64,000 bases of DNA from Burkholderia thailandensis E264 (lineage in GTDB: Bacteria; Pseudomonadota; Gammaproteobacteria; Burkholderiales; Burkholderiaceae), in contig NC_007650.1 in assembly GCF_000012365.1 (NCBI RefSeq), positions 2,728,001 through 2,792,000 on the forward strand, read 5' to 3'. A model generated the notes under the pieces. It did no database searches. It was not told the DNA's origin and was given only the letters and a program-made list of their open reading frames with translations. Shown one piece after another: positions 44,852 through 53,242 of this stretch (positions are counted from its first letter, which is position 1; every line of letters starts with the position of its first letter). The position numbers and the translations under genes are program-made.

Positions 44852-44878
44852 GGCGTCCTCCTTCCGTCGGCTCTTCGG

Positions 44879-45940
44879 TCAGCGGCTTTCGGCGCGCGCG
44901 CGCGGCATCGCGCGGCGGCGCGGGAACTCGATGCGCGCGCCGTGCGCGGCGCGCGTCGCCGCGGCGCCCACGGGCAGCGCGCTCACCTTCGTGCGCGCCT
45001 GATAGCGCCGGCGCACGAGATAGATCGGCCGCTCCTTCGATTCGTAATAGATGCGGCCGATGTACTCGCCGACGACGCCGATGCCGACGAGCTCGATCCC
45101 GCCGATGAACAGCACCACCGAGATCAGCGAAGCGTAGCCCGGCACCGCGTTGCCCATCCACAGCGTGCGCGCGACGATGAACCCGCCGTACAGGAACGCG
45201 AGCGCGGCGATGCCGAGCCCGATATAGGTCCAACTGCGCAGCGGCACCGTGCTGAAGCTCGTGATCCCTTCGAGCGCGAAGTTCCAGAGCTTCCAGCCGG
45301 AGAATTTCGAGTGGCCCGCGCAGCGCGCCTCGCGCTGATACTCGACGATCACGGTCCGGTAGCCGACCCACGCGAACAGCCCCTTCATGAAGCGCCGGCG
45401 CTCCGGCAGGCTGCGCAGCGCGTTGACGACCTGCCGGTCCATCAGCCGGAAATCGCCGACATTGACGGGCAGCTTCACTTCGGACAACGCATTGTGCACG
45501 CGGTAATAGAGCGCGGCGGCGGTGCGCTTCGCGAACGTGTCGCACGCGCGGTTGCTGCGCTTCGCCGCGACGACTTCCGCGCCTTCGCGCCAATGGCCGA
45601 TCATCACCGGGATCAGGCTCGGCGGATCTTGCAGGTCCGCGTCGATCGGGATCACCGCGTCGCCGTTCGCTTCGTCCAGGCCCGCCGTCAACGCGGCCTC
45701 CTTGCCGAAGTTGCGCGTCAGATCGATCACGCGCACGCGCGGGTCCTGCGCGCCCACGGCGACGAGCTTCTCGAGCGTGTCGTCGCGGCTGCCGTCGTTC
45801 ACGCAGACGATCTCGAAGCGGATCGATTCGATCGCCTCCATCAGCGGCACGACTTCCGCGAAAAACCGCGTGACTGCGTCGCCCTCGTTGTAGAACGGCA
45901 CGACGAGCGAAATGAGCGGTATGTCTATTTGATCCCGCAT
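44879..45940 (-). CDS. GtrB-like polyprenyl-phosphate glycosyltransferase (GT2)
   Basis: 353 residues, starting MRDQIDIPLISLVVPFYNEG. The GT2 motifs are EIVCVNDGSRDDT, VIDLTRNFGKEAAL and VIPIDADLQDPPSL; two C-terminal hydrophobic segments (YIGLGIAALAFLYGGFIVA and YASLISVVLFIGGIELVGIG) match GtrB/ArnC/DPMS proteins that load sugar on undecaprenyl phosphate. The start lies 16 nt inside the stop end of the upstream GT87-like gene, so translation may be coupled. Together with GtrA and GT87 enzymes this suggests a lipid-linked sugar pathway at the inner membrane. Confidence 0.92.
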   Translation of the reverse strand: MRDQIDIPLISLVVPFYNEGDAVTRFFAEVVPLMEAIESIRFEIVCVNDGSRDDTLEKLVAVGAQDPRVRVIDLTRNFGKEAALTAGLDEANGDAVIPIDADLQDPPSLIPVMIGHWREGAEVVAAKRSNRACDTFAKRTAAALYYRVHNALSEVKLPVNVGDFRLMDRQVVNALRSLPERRRFMKGLFAWVGYRTVIVEYQREARCAGHSKFSGWKLWNFALEGITSFSTVPLRSWTYIGLGIAALAFLYGGFIVARTLWMGNAVPGYASLISVVLFIGGIELVGIGVVGEYIGRIYYESKERPIYLVRRRYQARTKVSALPVGAAATRAAHGARIEFPRRRAMPRARAESR

Positions 45941-47349
45941 GATGCTTCTCCCTGAACCCCGTAACGGCAGCGGCGGGCACACGGCAACGCCGCCGCCCGC
46001 GCGCGCCTCGGCGCGGCGTCCGGTGCGCCGCGCGCCGCAATGAAACGAATCGAATCGATCGCGTCCGCCGCGTCTTCGTCGCCGGGCAGACACGGCGCGC
46101 TTCGGCGCTCGCGCGCGATGCGCCACACGATCGCCGCGAGCGCGCCCGCCGTCACGAGCGGCAGGAACTGGAACCCCAGCGGCCCGACCGCGACGAGCCC
46201 CGCAAGCGGCATCGGCACGAGCGCCACGAGCCCTTCGCGCTCGAGCGGGCGCCAGCCTTCCGCGTGCGCGTGGCGCACGGCCCACGCGATCACGAGCCCA
46301 TACCACGCGAGGTCGTAGTCATACAGGTATGGGCTCACGAGCAGGCTCGCGCAGACGAGCGCGGCCGAGCGCAGCGCATGCGGGCACGCGCCGCGCCACG
46401 CGTAGACCACCGCAGCGGCCGCGAACGCGATCGACGCCGCCTGCAGCAGCTGCGCGACGACAAGCGGCAGGCCGGCGAACGTCGCCATCGCGAAGAACGT
46501 CGGGATTCGAGCGAGCGTCGCCTGCCCGGCGCCGATCGTTTGCAGCGCGGACGCCGCGCCGTGCGCGAATGCGGCCCACGCGCCGATGCCGAACGCGAGC
46601 GTGCTCAGCGCGGCGGCGAGCGCGACCGTCGCGGCCCATGCGCCCAATGCGCGCCATTGCGATGCGCACAGCAGCGCGAGCGGAAACAGCAGCGCGAGCT
46701 GCGGCTTGATGACGAGGAGCCCGAAGCAACATCCGGCAAGCGCCGGGCGGCGGCGCAGCGCGACGAGGCCGAAGCCGGCGAGCGCCGCCGTCAGCAGGCT
46801 GTTCTGGCCGACGAGCGCGACGAAGAACGTGCCGGGAAACGCAAGCGCGCAGAGCGCCGCGAGGCGGCGCGGCACGATCGCGCGCACCGTCGCGACGAAC
46901 AGCGTGCCCGTGCCGACCACCCATGCGAGCGCCGCGACCGGATACGGCAGCCAGCCGAGCGGCGCGACGAGCAGCAGCGTCTGTGGCGGATAGAGCCACA
47001 GCAGCACGCCACGCATGTCGCGTATCGACGGCGCCGCCTGCAGCTCAAGCGCATGCAGCGCGGAGAAGCGCCATGCGTCGACCGCGTGGCCCTGCACCGC
47101 GAGCCGCGCGGCGCTCCAGGTCGGCGCGAAATCGAGCGCCGGCGGCAGCGGCGAGCCGAGCCAGCCCGACAGCCAGCGGACCAGATAGATGCCGCCGAAC
47201 ACCGCATAGCAGACGAGCGCCGCGACCGCATAGGTCCGCACCCGCTTCGCGCCCAGCCAGTGCGGACGGCGGCGCGGGCCCGCGGCCGGCAGCTCCGGGC
47301 ATTCGACATTGCGATGCGCCGCCGCGTGACCGTGCAGGCGGGCTTTCAT
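45925..47349 (-). CDS. GT87-like (DUF2029) integral membrane glycosyltransferase, copy 1
   Basis: 474 residues, mostly hydrophobic, with about ten helices. LDFAPTWSAARLAVQGHAVD has the early acidic motif of GT-C/GT87 enzymes (DF, about residues 76-77), and LLWLYPPQTLLLVAPL, FFVALVGQNSLLTAAL, LLVIKPQLALLFPL and YLYDYDLAWYGLVI are family landmarks shared with the next gene. GT87 enzymes move mannose or arabinose-type sugars from polyprenyl donors on the outer face. The start overlaps the previous stop by ATGA. Acceptor unknown. Confidence 0.88.
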   Translation of the reverse strand: MKARLHGHAAAHRNVECPELPAAGPRRRPHWLGAKRVRTYAVAALVCYAVFGGIYLVRWLSGWLGSPLPPALDFAPTWSAARLAVQGHAVDAWRFSALHALELQAAPSIRDMRGVLLWLYPPQTLLLVAPLGWLPYPVAALAWVVGTGTLFVATVRAIVPRRLAALCALAFPGTFFVALVGQNSLLTAALAGFGLVALRRRPALAGCCFGLLVIKPQLALLFPLALLCASQWRALGAWAATVALAAALSTLAFGIGAWAAFAHGAASALQTIGAGQATLARIPTFFAMATFAGLPLVVAQLLQAASIAFAAAAVVYAWRGACPHALRSAALVCASLLVSPYLYDYDLAWYGLVIAWAVRHAHAEGWRPLEREGLVALVPMPLAGLVAVGPLGFQFLPLVTAGALAAIVWRIARERRSAPCLPGDEDAADAIDSIRFIAARGAPDAAPRRARAAALPCARRCRYGVQGEASCGIK

Positions 47350-48590
47350 CGCGCGACTCCCGGCATCGTTCGCGCGCGGCGCACGACGATGAGCAGCACG
47401 GCGAGCAGCACGACGGGCCCGAACTGCGGAAAGCGCGCCGCGCGATTGAAGAACTCGAAGAACGGCAGCAGCCAGCCGGCGACGAACACGGGCTGCTCGC
47501 CGGGCAGCCAGCCGGTGTCGAGCGCGCACGCGAGCACGCCGAATAGCGCGATGCCAAGCCACGCCAGCTCGTAATGCCACAGATACGGCGTCGCGAGCAG
47601 CGTCGCGACCGCGAACGCGGCCGCGCGCAAACGCGTGTCGCTCGTGCGCAGCCAGACCTCCAGCGCGGCCGCGGCCGCGAGCACGCCGACGCCGATCTGC
47701 ACCGCATACGCGGCGTGCAGCGATGCGCCGGCGAGCCGCATCGCCGAGAACGGCGCAGGCGACGCAAGCCAGTACTGCGTGCCTTGCTCGAGCACGAGCT
47801 CGCGCAGCATCGTCGCGCCCGACAGGAACGCAGGCACGGACGCGATGCCGCAAATGGCGACGCTCGCCGCCGCGAAGACGAGCGTGCCCGCGGCGGCGGC
47901 GAAGCACGCGCGCCATGCACGTGTCGCGACGAGCAGAAGCGGAAACAGCAGCGCCATCTGCGGCTTGACCGCGAGCAGGCTGATGCAAAGCCCCGCGAGC
48001 GCCGGGCGCTTCGCGAGCAGCCGGATCGCGAGCGCCGCGCACGCGGCCGTGAGCAGCGCATTCTGTCCGATGACGGACGCGACGAGCACACCCGGGAAAG
48101 ACAGGATCACGAACGACGATGCGAGACGCGGCTTCATCAGCCTGTCGCGCAACCCGCACAGCGCGCCGACGCTCTTCGCATACGCGACGAGGCCGAGCGC
48201 GCAGAAGAGCAACAGCGACGGCACGTAAGGCAGCAGCGCGAGCGGCGTGACGAGCACGAGCAGCGTGGGCGGATACACCCAGGGCAGGAAGCTGCGGTTC
48301 ACGTACGCGCCGAGCTGCGCCGCCTCGGCGCGGGAGAATGCCGGATAGTCGTAGACGGTGGCGGGCGCGCCGTGCAGCATCGCGTGCGATCCGCTCCAGA
48401 ACACCGTGAAATCGATGCCCGGCCGAACGGTCGTGTTCGCGGTGAAGCCGCTCGTCGCCCAGCCCCACGCGCCCAGCAGCGCGATGCTGAGAATCAGCGT
48501 CGCGCCGCCGTATGCGAGCACGCGATCGCCGGTCAGCCACCCGCCTGAGCGCAACATGCGAAAGCATGTTCCCCGATTCGCAATATCCAT
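47346..48590 (-). CDS. GT87-like (DUF2029) integral membrane glycosyltransferase, copy 2
   Basis: 414 residues with about ten helices. It shares the landmark order with copy 1: IDFTVFWSGSHAMLHGAPAT, FLPWVYPPTLLVLVTPLALL, VLVASVIGQNALLTAACA, LAVKPQMALLFPLLL and YLWHYELAWLGIAL. The two genes are adjacent paralogues, joined by ATGA overlap, so this is a tandem duplication that has since diverged. It is the first gene of the operon; the 1.1 kb upstream contains no other gene on this strand. Confidence 0.88.
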   Translation of the reverse strand: MDIANRGTCFRMLRSGGWLTGDRVLAYGGATLILSIALLGAWGWATSGFTANTTVRPGIDFTVFWSGSHAMLHGAPATVYDYPAFSRAEAAQLGAYVNRSFLPWVYPPTLLVLVTPLALLPYVPSLLLFCALGLVAYAKSVGALCGLRDRLMKPRLASSFVILSFPGVLVASVIGQNALLTAACAALAIRLLAKRPALAGLCISLLAVKPQMALLFPLLLVATRAWRACFAAAAGTLVFAAASVAICGIASVPAFLSGATMLRELVLEQGTQYWLASPAPFSAMRLAGASLHAAYAVQIGVGVLAAAAALEVWLRTSDTRLRAAAFAVATLLATPYLWHYELAWLGIALFGVLACALDTGWLPGEQPVFVAGWLLPFFEFFNRAARFPQFGPVVLLAVLLIVVRRARTMPGVAR

Positions 48591-49693
48591 GATGCCCCGA
48601 TGTGTGATTAAGCGTTTTGTTTAAACGCGTCGATTCTTCTTTATCTGATTCATTAGGGCGGCGTTTCTGTTTGCGCGATGCCGCCGCGCTTCCATTGTTA
48701 GAAAAAAAAGCGAATCGATGCAAATCGCGGCGGCGCGCGATATCGCCACGGGCCCGCCGAAAACAGCGGATTGAGCATGAAAAATGACGAGCGGGCGCGC
48801 TAGCGTTTCGGAGTTGAAACATTTTCCGTCGCCGGACGTCTGCGCCGAAGTCGCGTGGCACGGTTGCATTCACGGATGCCCGGCTCAGGGAAAATCCCGA
48901 CAAAATTTTTTTAGCCTTGCCCGGCGGGCGTTTGCGGGCAGCCGCGGCGCCCGGCGGCGCACCCGCGTGTATCAGAACCGAAACCTTCTGCGCCGCGCCA
49001 TGCCCGTCGCGTTGCAACGGTGAGCCGCTCGCCCTTGTTCCGCCGTGCCTGCCCGAAAGCTGGCCCACTCCTTGCGAAATGTCCTGCGCGGCAAACGACG
49101 ACGCGACGATCGGCGAATTCACGGCAAGCAGATCAACAGACAAGAATCTCGCCGACGTCACCCACGGGGTCGCATCCGACGCCACGCACGCGAGTGCGGC
49201 GCCGAATGCGTGCGGGGCAGTCGCCGTTCGACCAGCGGAGCGCCGGCTACGGCCGAGTGCCTGGAAAAATTGCTCGTAGTGAATACCGGGGTAAAGCAAT
49301 GTCCACTTATACCGTTCAGCGGCTTCTCGGCCGCTCCAGCAGCGAAACGGCGCACGCATGCGCCGCCGCTCGCAAACCCGCCGCCGGCCGTAATGGCCGC
49401 CGCTTCCGCGTTTTTCCCGGGTGGCACCGCGCAGCGCGCATCGGTTCATGCGCACGCGCGGGCAAGCCCCGTCCCGCCGATCGCTCCGTGCGTGCCGGCG
49501 CATGCGTTCGCGTGCAAGCGCCGCTGCGGCTGTTCTGATCCGCGCCCCCGTTTTTTAGCAGTGCCTTGCAGTACCCGTAGTGCCCTGTCGTGCCAGCAGC
49601 ACCTCGAAGCAGCAGTAATGGAAGCAGTTCCCGTTGTACGTCCCGAGCCGTCGACGGCAAGGGTTTTTCTTAGTCATCCGAAAGGAGAGAGTC
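48591..49693. other. 1.1 kb intergenic region between glycosylation operon and tad locus
   Basis: No convincing gene on either strand; short open frames lack both ribosome sites and family similarity. AT-rich DNA near 48600-48730 serves the minus-strand operon. Near 49061 a sigma-54-like element points toward flp. The last 150 bp upstream of flp contain T-rich tracts and GTGCC-type repeats (near 49560-49590). A long leader or small RNA could be present but is not visible. Confidence 0.5.
49061..49075 (+). promoter_or_regulatory. Sigma-54-like promoter element
   Basis: TGGCCCACTCCTTGC matches the consensus TGGCACG-N4-TTGC with exact GG/GC spacing and mismatches at positions 5 and 7. Transcription would start near 49087, leaving a leader of about 600 bp before flp, which is long; other promoters may exist nearer. 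Confidence 0.35.
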
Positions 49694-49864
49694 ATGTCCA
49701 GCCTCGTTCAATACGTCAAGCAGTTCGTTCGCGAAGAAGGCGGCGTCAGCGCCATCGAATACGGCCTGATCGCTGCGTTGATTGCGATCGTGATCATCGG
49801 TGCAGTGAAGACGGTCGGCACCAACCTCAATTCCGTCTTCTCGACGATCGGCAGCGATCTGTAA
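49694..49864 (+). CDS. flp: Flp-family type IVb pilin 1
   Basis: 56 residues. AAAGGAGAGAG precedes the ATG, a strong ribosome site fit for a highly made pilin. The prepilin site is G17-V18: after EEGG comes VSAIEYGLIAALIAIVIIG, with Glu and Tyr at mature positions 5 and 6 as in Flp pilins. The hydrophobic helix and short polar tail (VGTNLNSVFSTIGSDL) are typical. It is the first gene of the tad locus and should form the main pilus filament. Confidence 0.95.
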   Translation: MSSLVQYVKQFVREEGGVSAIEYGLIAALIAIVIIGAVKTVGTNLNSVFSTIGSDL

Positions 49865-49971
49865 GGGTACGTCGCCGGAAGGACGGATGGCTTTGCGCAA
49901 CTCGCCGTCCGTCACTTCCCGTGCGTTCGTTGCCCTTCGACGTTCCGTTCGATACCGCTGAGGAGCGATTC

Positions 49972-50190
49972 ATGAGAACCCAGTCCTTTTGCCGGAAGCC
50001 CGCCCATCCGCACGCGATCGGCGCCCGCGCCGCTCACGCGTTCATGTGCTGGCTGCGCGACGAATCGGCGGTGTCCGCGATCGAATACGCGCTGATCGCA
50101 TCGCTCATCGCGATCGTGATCATCGGCGCGGTGCAGGTCGTCGGCACCAATCTGCAATCGGTGTTCAGCACCGTCGCTTCGGATGTGTGA
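49972..50190 (+). CDS. Flp-family type IVb pilin 2
   Basis: 72 residues. GAGGAG precedes the ATG. The core VSAIEYALIASLIAIVIIG and tail VGTNLQSVFSTVASDV closely resemble Flp1, but the leader is longer (33 residues, including two cysteines and several His) and the residue before the expected cleavage is Ala33, not Gly (SA-VSAIEY). It lies 107 bp after flp1. Either a second pilin or a minor subunit processed differently. Confidence 0.92.
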   Translation: MRTQSFCRKPAHPHAIGARAAHAFMCWLRDESAVSAIEYALIASLIAIVIIGAVQVVGTNLQSVFSTVASDV

Positions 50191-50281
50191 TCTCAAGCCC
50201 GCCTGGATGCGCCAGTCCGGCACGCCGGCTGGCGTCATCGAAGCGGTTCATCGAACGACTGAATTTGACGCGAGGCCTTCC

Positions 50282-50821
50282 ATGCTTTCCGATCTGCCGC
50301 CGCAACCCATTCCGCTGTGCGTGGCGCTGCTCGCAGTCGTCGCGGCCAGCATCGATCTGGCGAGCCGGCGCATTCCCAACCGGCTGATCGTGCTGGGCCT
50401 CGCGGGCGCGCTCGTCGCGCAATGCGCGCTGCCCGGCCCGCACACCGGTTTCGTCGCGTGGCTCGCGGGCGCCGCCACCGGCGCCGGCCTGCTGCTGCCG
50501 TTCTACCTCTTGCGGGGAATGGCCGCGGGCGACGTGAAGCTGATGCTTGCGATCGGCGCGTGGGTCGGCCCGACGCTCGCGCTGCACATCGCGCTCGCGA
50601 CGTTCGTCGTCGGCGGCGCATGGGCGCTCGCGGTCGTGGTGAAGCGCGGCCTCCTGCGCAAGCTGCTCGCGAACCTGCGTCACCTGCTCGCGAGCGCGGC
50701 GCTGCTGCGCGATCCGTCGGCCGCGCGCGCCGCACCCGAGATCGAATCGGTCGGGATGCTGCCGTACGGCGTCGCGATCGCGATCGGCACGCTCGGCGTG
50801 CTGTTCGCGGCGGCGAGCTGA
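50282..50821 (+). CDS. tadV: Prepilin peptidase CpaA/TadV (A24 family)
   Basis: 179 residues from ATG 50282 with GAGG upstream. A24 aspartyl membrane protease features: ASIDLASRRIPNRLI near the first helix (first Asp), and GMAAGDVKLMLAIGAW (GD plus K) for the second. About five hydrophobic helices. It is shorter than general type IV prepilin peptidases, as usual for CpaA. It should cut and process Flp prepilins at the membrane. Confidence 0.93.
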   Translation: MLSDLPPQPIPLCVALLAVVAASIDLASRRIPNRLIVLGLAGALVAQCALPGPHTGFVAWLAGAATGAGLLLPFYLLRGMAAGDVKLMLAIGAWVGPTLALHIALATFVVGGAWALAVVVKRGLLRKLLANLRHLLASAALLRDPSAARAAPEIESVGMLPYGVAIAIGTLGVLFAAAS

Positions 50822-50862
50822 AGCCACGCACGCCGGCCCCTCACCCAACGATTGGAGCGACC

Positions 50863-52245
50863 ATGAACCTGGATCAAGCAGAATCGCGGCACGACACGCA
50901 GATCGCCCATCTGCCCGAGCCGCAATCGCTGCGCACGTACCGCGCGAGGCAAGCCGCGCGCCTGCCGGCCGCGCCGCGCACGCTCGCGGAAACCGGCCTG
51001 GACGAAGCCTTCATCGCGGCGCTGCTGCTGAAATCGATGCTCGCGCACGGACGCTCGAGCCTCACCGAGATCGTCGAGCGCCACTGCCTGCCGCCCGTCG
51101 TGCTCGACGAAGTGCTGACGTTCCTCGCGTGCGAGCGCCTGATCGAAGTCACGCACCGCGGCCTGTCCGACATCGACCTGACGCTGCGCCTGACCGATCT
51201 CGGCCGCGCGCTCGCGCTCGAGGAGAAGGCGCGCAACAGCTATTGCGGCCCGGCGCCCGTCACGCACGACGCGTACGTCGCGAACGTCGCCGCGCATTCG
51301 GTGCGCCACGTGACGATCACGCGCGCCGACGCGCACGCGGCGTTCGACGGCATCGTGATCGAGCCGGAGATGCTCGACTCGGCCGCCGCGTCGCTGAACG
51401 CCGGCCGGCCGCTGCTGATCCACGGCCCCGCGGGCAGCGGCAAAACGTATCTCGCCGAGCGCCTCGGCTCGCTGCTGCGCGGCAACGTGCCGATTCCGTA
51501 CGCGATCTATGCGTCGGGCGAGATCATCAAGATTCACGATCCGCTCGTGCACGTCGACGCGCCGCGCGCGGCCGACGGCGCGAACGGCGACCGCCGCTGG
51601 CGCCTGTGCCGCCGGCCCGTCGTGCTTTCGGGCGGCGAGCTGACGCTCGCCGAGCTCGACCTGCGCCGCGACGATTCGACGGGCTACTACCAGGCGCCGC
51701 CGCACGTGAAGGCGAACACGGGCCTCTATATCGTCGACGACCTCGGCCGCCAGCGCATCGCGCCGCGCGACCTGCTGAACCGCTGGCTGCTGCCGCTCGA
51801 TCGCAACGTCGATCAGCTCACGTTCCAAAGCGGCGTGCGCCTCGAAATGCCGTTCGACGTGTGGCCTGTGTTCTCGAGCAACCTCACGCCCGCGCAATTC
51901 AGCGACGACGCGTTCCTGCGGCGGCTCGGCTCGAAGCTGCACGTCGGGCCGCTGCCCGTCGAGCGCTACCGCGACGTCTACGACGCGAATTGCGCGGCGC
52001 TCGCGCTCGGCTCGGATGCGTCGACCTTCGACTACCTGCTGCGATACCTGCACGAACCCGCACGGATGCCGTTTCTCGCGTGCTACCCGGGCGACCTGCT
52101 GCGGCTCGTCGCGGCGGCGGTGCGCTATCGCGGCGACGCACCCGTGGTCACGCCGCAGGCGCTGCACGAGGCGTGGCGCAGTTTCTTCGGCTCGGCGCCC
52201 GACGAACCGCCGTTCACCCCGCCGGATGCGGATCGCGATTGGTAG
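50863..52245 (+). CDS. AAA+-like ATPase of the tad locus
   Basis: 460 residues, soluble. Residues about 40-130 look like a winged-helix domain (GLDEAFIAALLLKSMLAHG, LTEIVERHCLPPVVLDEVL). An ATPase domain follows: Walker A GPAGSGKT at 188-195 and Walker B LYIVDD at 288-293, with downstream VFSSNLTP (sensor 1-like) and DAFLRRLGSKL. There is no signal peptide or membrane helix. It sits between the peptidase and the RcpC gene, on the same strand and close by, so it is probably part of the operon. It is not one of the classical Tad proteins (TadZ and TadA are separate, later genes). Role unknown; a remodelling ATPase or regulator is possible. Confidence 0.85.
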   Translation: MNLDQAESRHDTQIAHLPEPQSLRTYRARQAARLPAAPRTLAETGLDEAFIAALLLKSMLAHGRSSLTEIVERHCLPPVVLDEVLTFLACERLIEVTHRGLSDIDLTLRLTDLGRALALEEKARNSYCGPAPVTHDAYVANVAAHSVRHVTITRADAHAAFDGIVIEPEMLDSAAASLNAGRPLLIHGPAGSGKTYLAERLGSLLRGNVPIPYAIYASGEIIKIHDPLVHVDAPRAADGANGDRRWRLCRRPVVLSGGELTLAELDLRRDDSTGYYQAPPHVKANTGLYIVDDLGRQRIAPRDLLNRWLLPLDRNVDQLTFQSGVRLEMPFDVWPVFSSNLTPAQFSDDAFLRRLGSKLHVGPLPVERYRDVYDANCAALALGSDASTFDYLLRYLHEPARMPFLACYPGDLLRLVAAAVRYRGDAPVVTPQALHEAWRSFFGSAPDEPPFTPPDADRDW

Positions 52246-52290
52246 CGCCCGGCCCATTGGCTCTTGATACGACTAGCGAGGAGTACCGCC

Positions 52291-53130
52291 ATGAAAAACA
52301 GTCGCGCATTCACGATGCTCGCCATCGCCATTCTGGCGGGGCTGGCCGCCGTCGCCTTCGCTTCGCGATGGCTCGTGCAGACCTCGAGCAGCGCCGTCAC
52401 GCCCGTCGCGGTCGCCGCGACCGACGTGAACCTCGGCGAGCCGCTCGGCCCGAACCAGTTGCGCATCGTCAACTGGCCGACGGCGAGCGTGCCGCCCGGC
52501 GCGTTCACCGATCTCAAGTCCCTCGAAGGCCGCGTGGTGCGCACGAGCCTCGCGCGCGGCGAGCCCGTGCTCGGCACGAAGCTCGCGCCCGTCGGCACGA
52601 AGGGCGGCCTGTCCGCCGTGATCGCCCCGGGAGACCGCGCGATCACCGTGCGCGTGAACGACGTCGTCGGCGTCGCGGGCTTCGCGCTGCCGGGCAACTA
52701 CGTCGACGTGATCGTCAACACGCAGGAGCAATCGAAGGCCGATCCGCAACAAAGCATCTCGAAGATCGTGCTCGAGAAGATCCTCGTGCTCGCCGTCGCG
52801 CAGCAGGTGAGCCGCGACGACACCGCACCGAAGGTCGTCAACGCGGTCACGCTCGAAGTCACGCCCGATCAGGCCGAGAAGCTCGATCTCGCGCGCAGCG
52901 TCGGCACGCTGTCGCTCGTGCTGCGCAACCAGGTCGACAAGAGCGCGCTGACCACCGAAGGCGCGACGAAGCGCACGCTGCTCGGCCAGCCGGCGGCCGC
53001 GCCCATCGCCCTACCCGCCGCGCAACCTCGCCCCATGCGCACGCGCGTCGTCGCGCATGCGCGCGTCGCGGCCGGCCGCGACTGCGTCGGCGTGCTGTCC
53101 GGCGTGAAGGGCAGCGTCGAATGTTTCTGA
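52291..53130 (+). CDS. cpaB: RcpC/CpaB, Flp pilus assembly periplasmic protein
   Basis: 279 residues from ATG 52291 with GAGGAG upstream. A single N-terminal hydrophobic segment (FTMLAIAILAGLAAVAFA) is followed by an SAF-like domain: PVAVAATDVNLGEPLGPNQL and LARGEPVLGTKLAPVG, then GDRAITVRVNDVVGVAGFAL and PGNYVDVIV, typical of CpaB (PF16976). The C-terminus ends in an Ala/Pro-rich tail with two cysteines. It acts in the periplasm with the secretin. Confidence 0.93.
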   Translation: MKNSRAFTMLAIAILAGLAAVAFASRWLVQTSSSAVTPVAVAATDVNLGEPLGPNQLRIVNWPTASVPPGAFTDLKSLEGRVVRTSLARGEPVLGTKLAPVGTKGGLSAVIAPGDRAITVRVNDVVGVAGFALPGNYVDVIVNTQEQSKADPQQSISKIVLEKILVLAVAQQVSRDDTAPKVVNAVTLEVTPDQAEKLDLARSVGTLSLVLRNQVDKSALTTEGATKRTLLGQPAAAPIALPAAQPRPMRTRVVAHARVAAGRDCVGVLSGVKGSVECF

Positions 53131-53242
53131 CACAAACGGCAAAGCACTGACGATGCCTGGCGTTTCCGCTGCCCGTTTGCGTTCCGGCAGCTTCGATAGT
53201 CAAACCCGGCGCACTGCGCCGGGCACTGGGGGACCACACGAA

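Noticed and set aside
48855..48870. TGGCACGGTTGCA as a sigma-54 promoter
   Set aside because: The GG and GC elements are too close (spacing too short) for the -24/-12 pattern.
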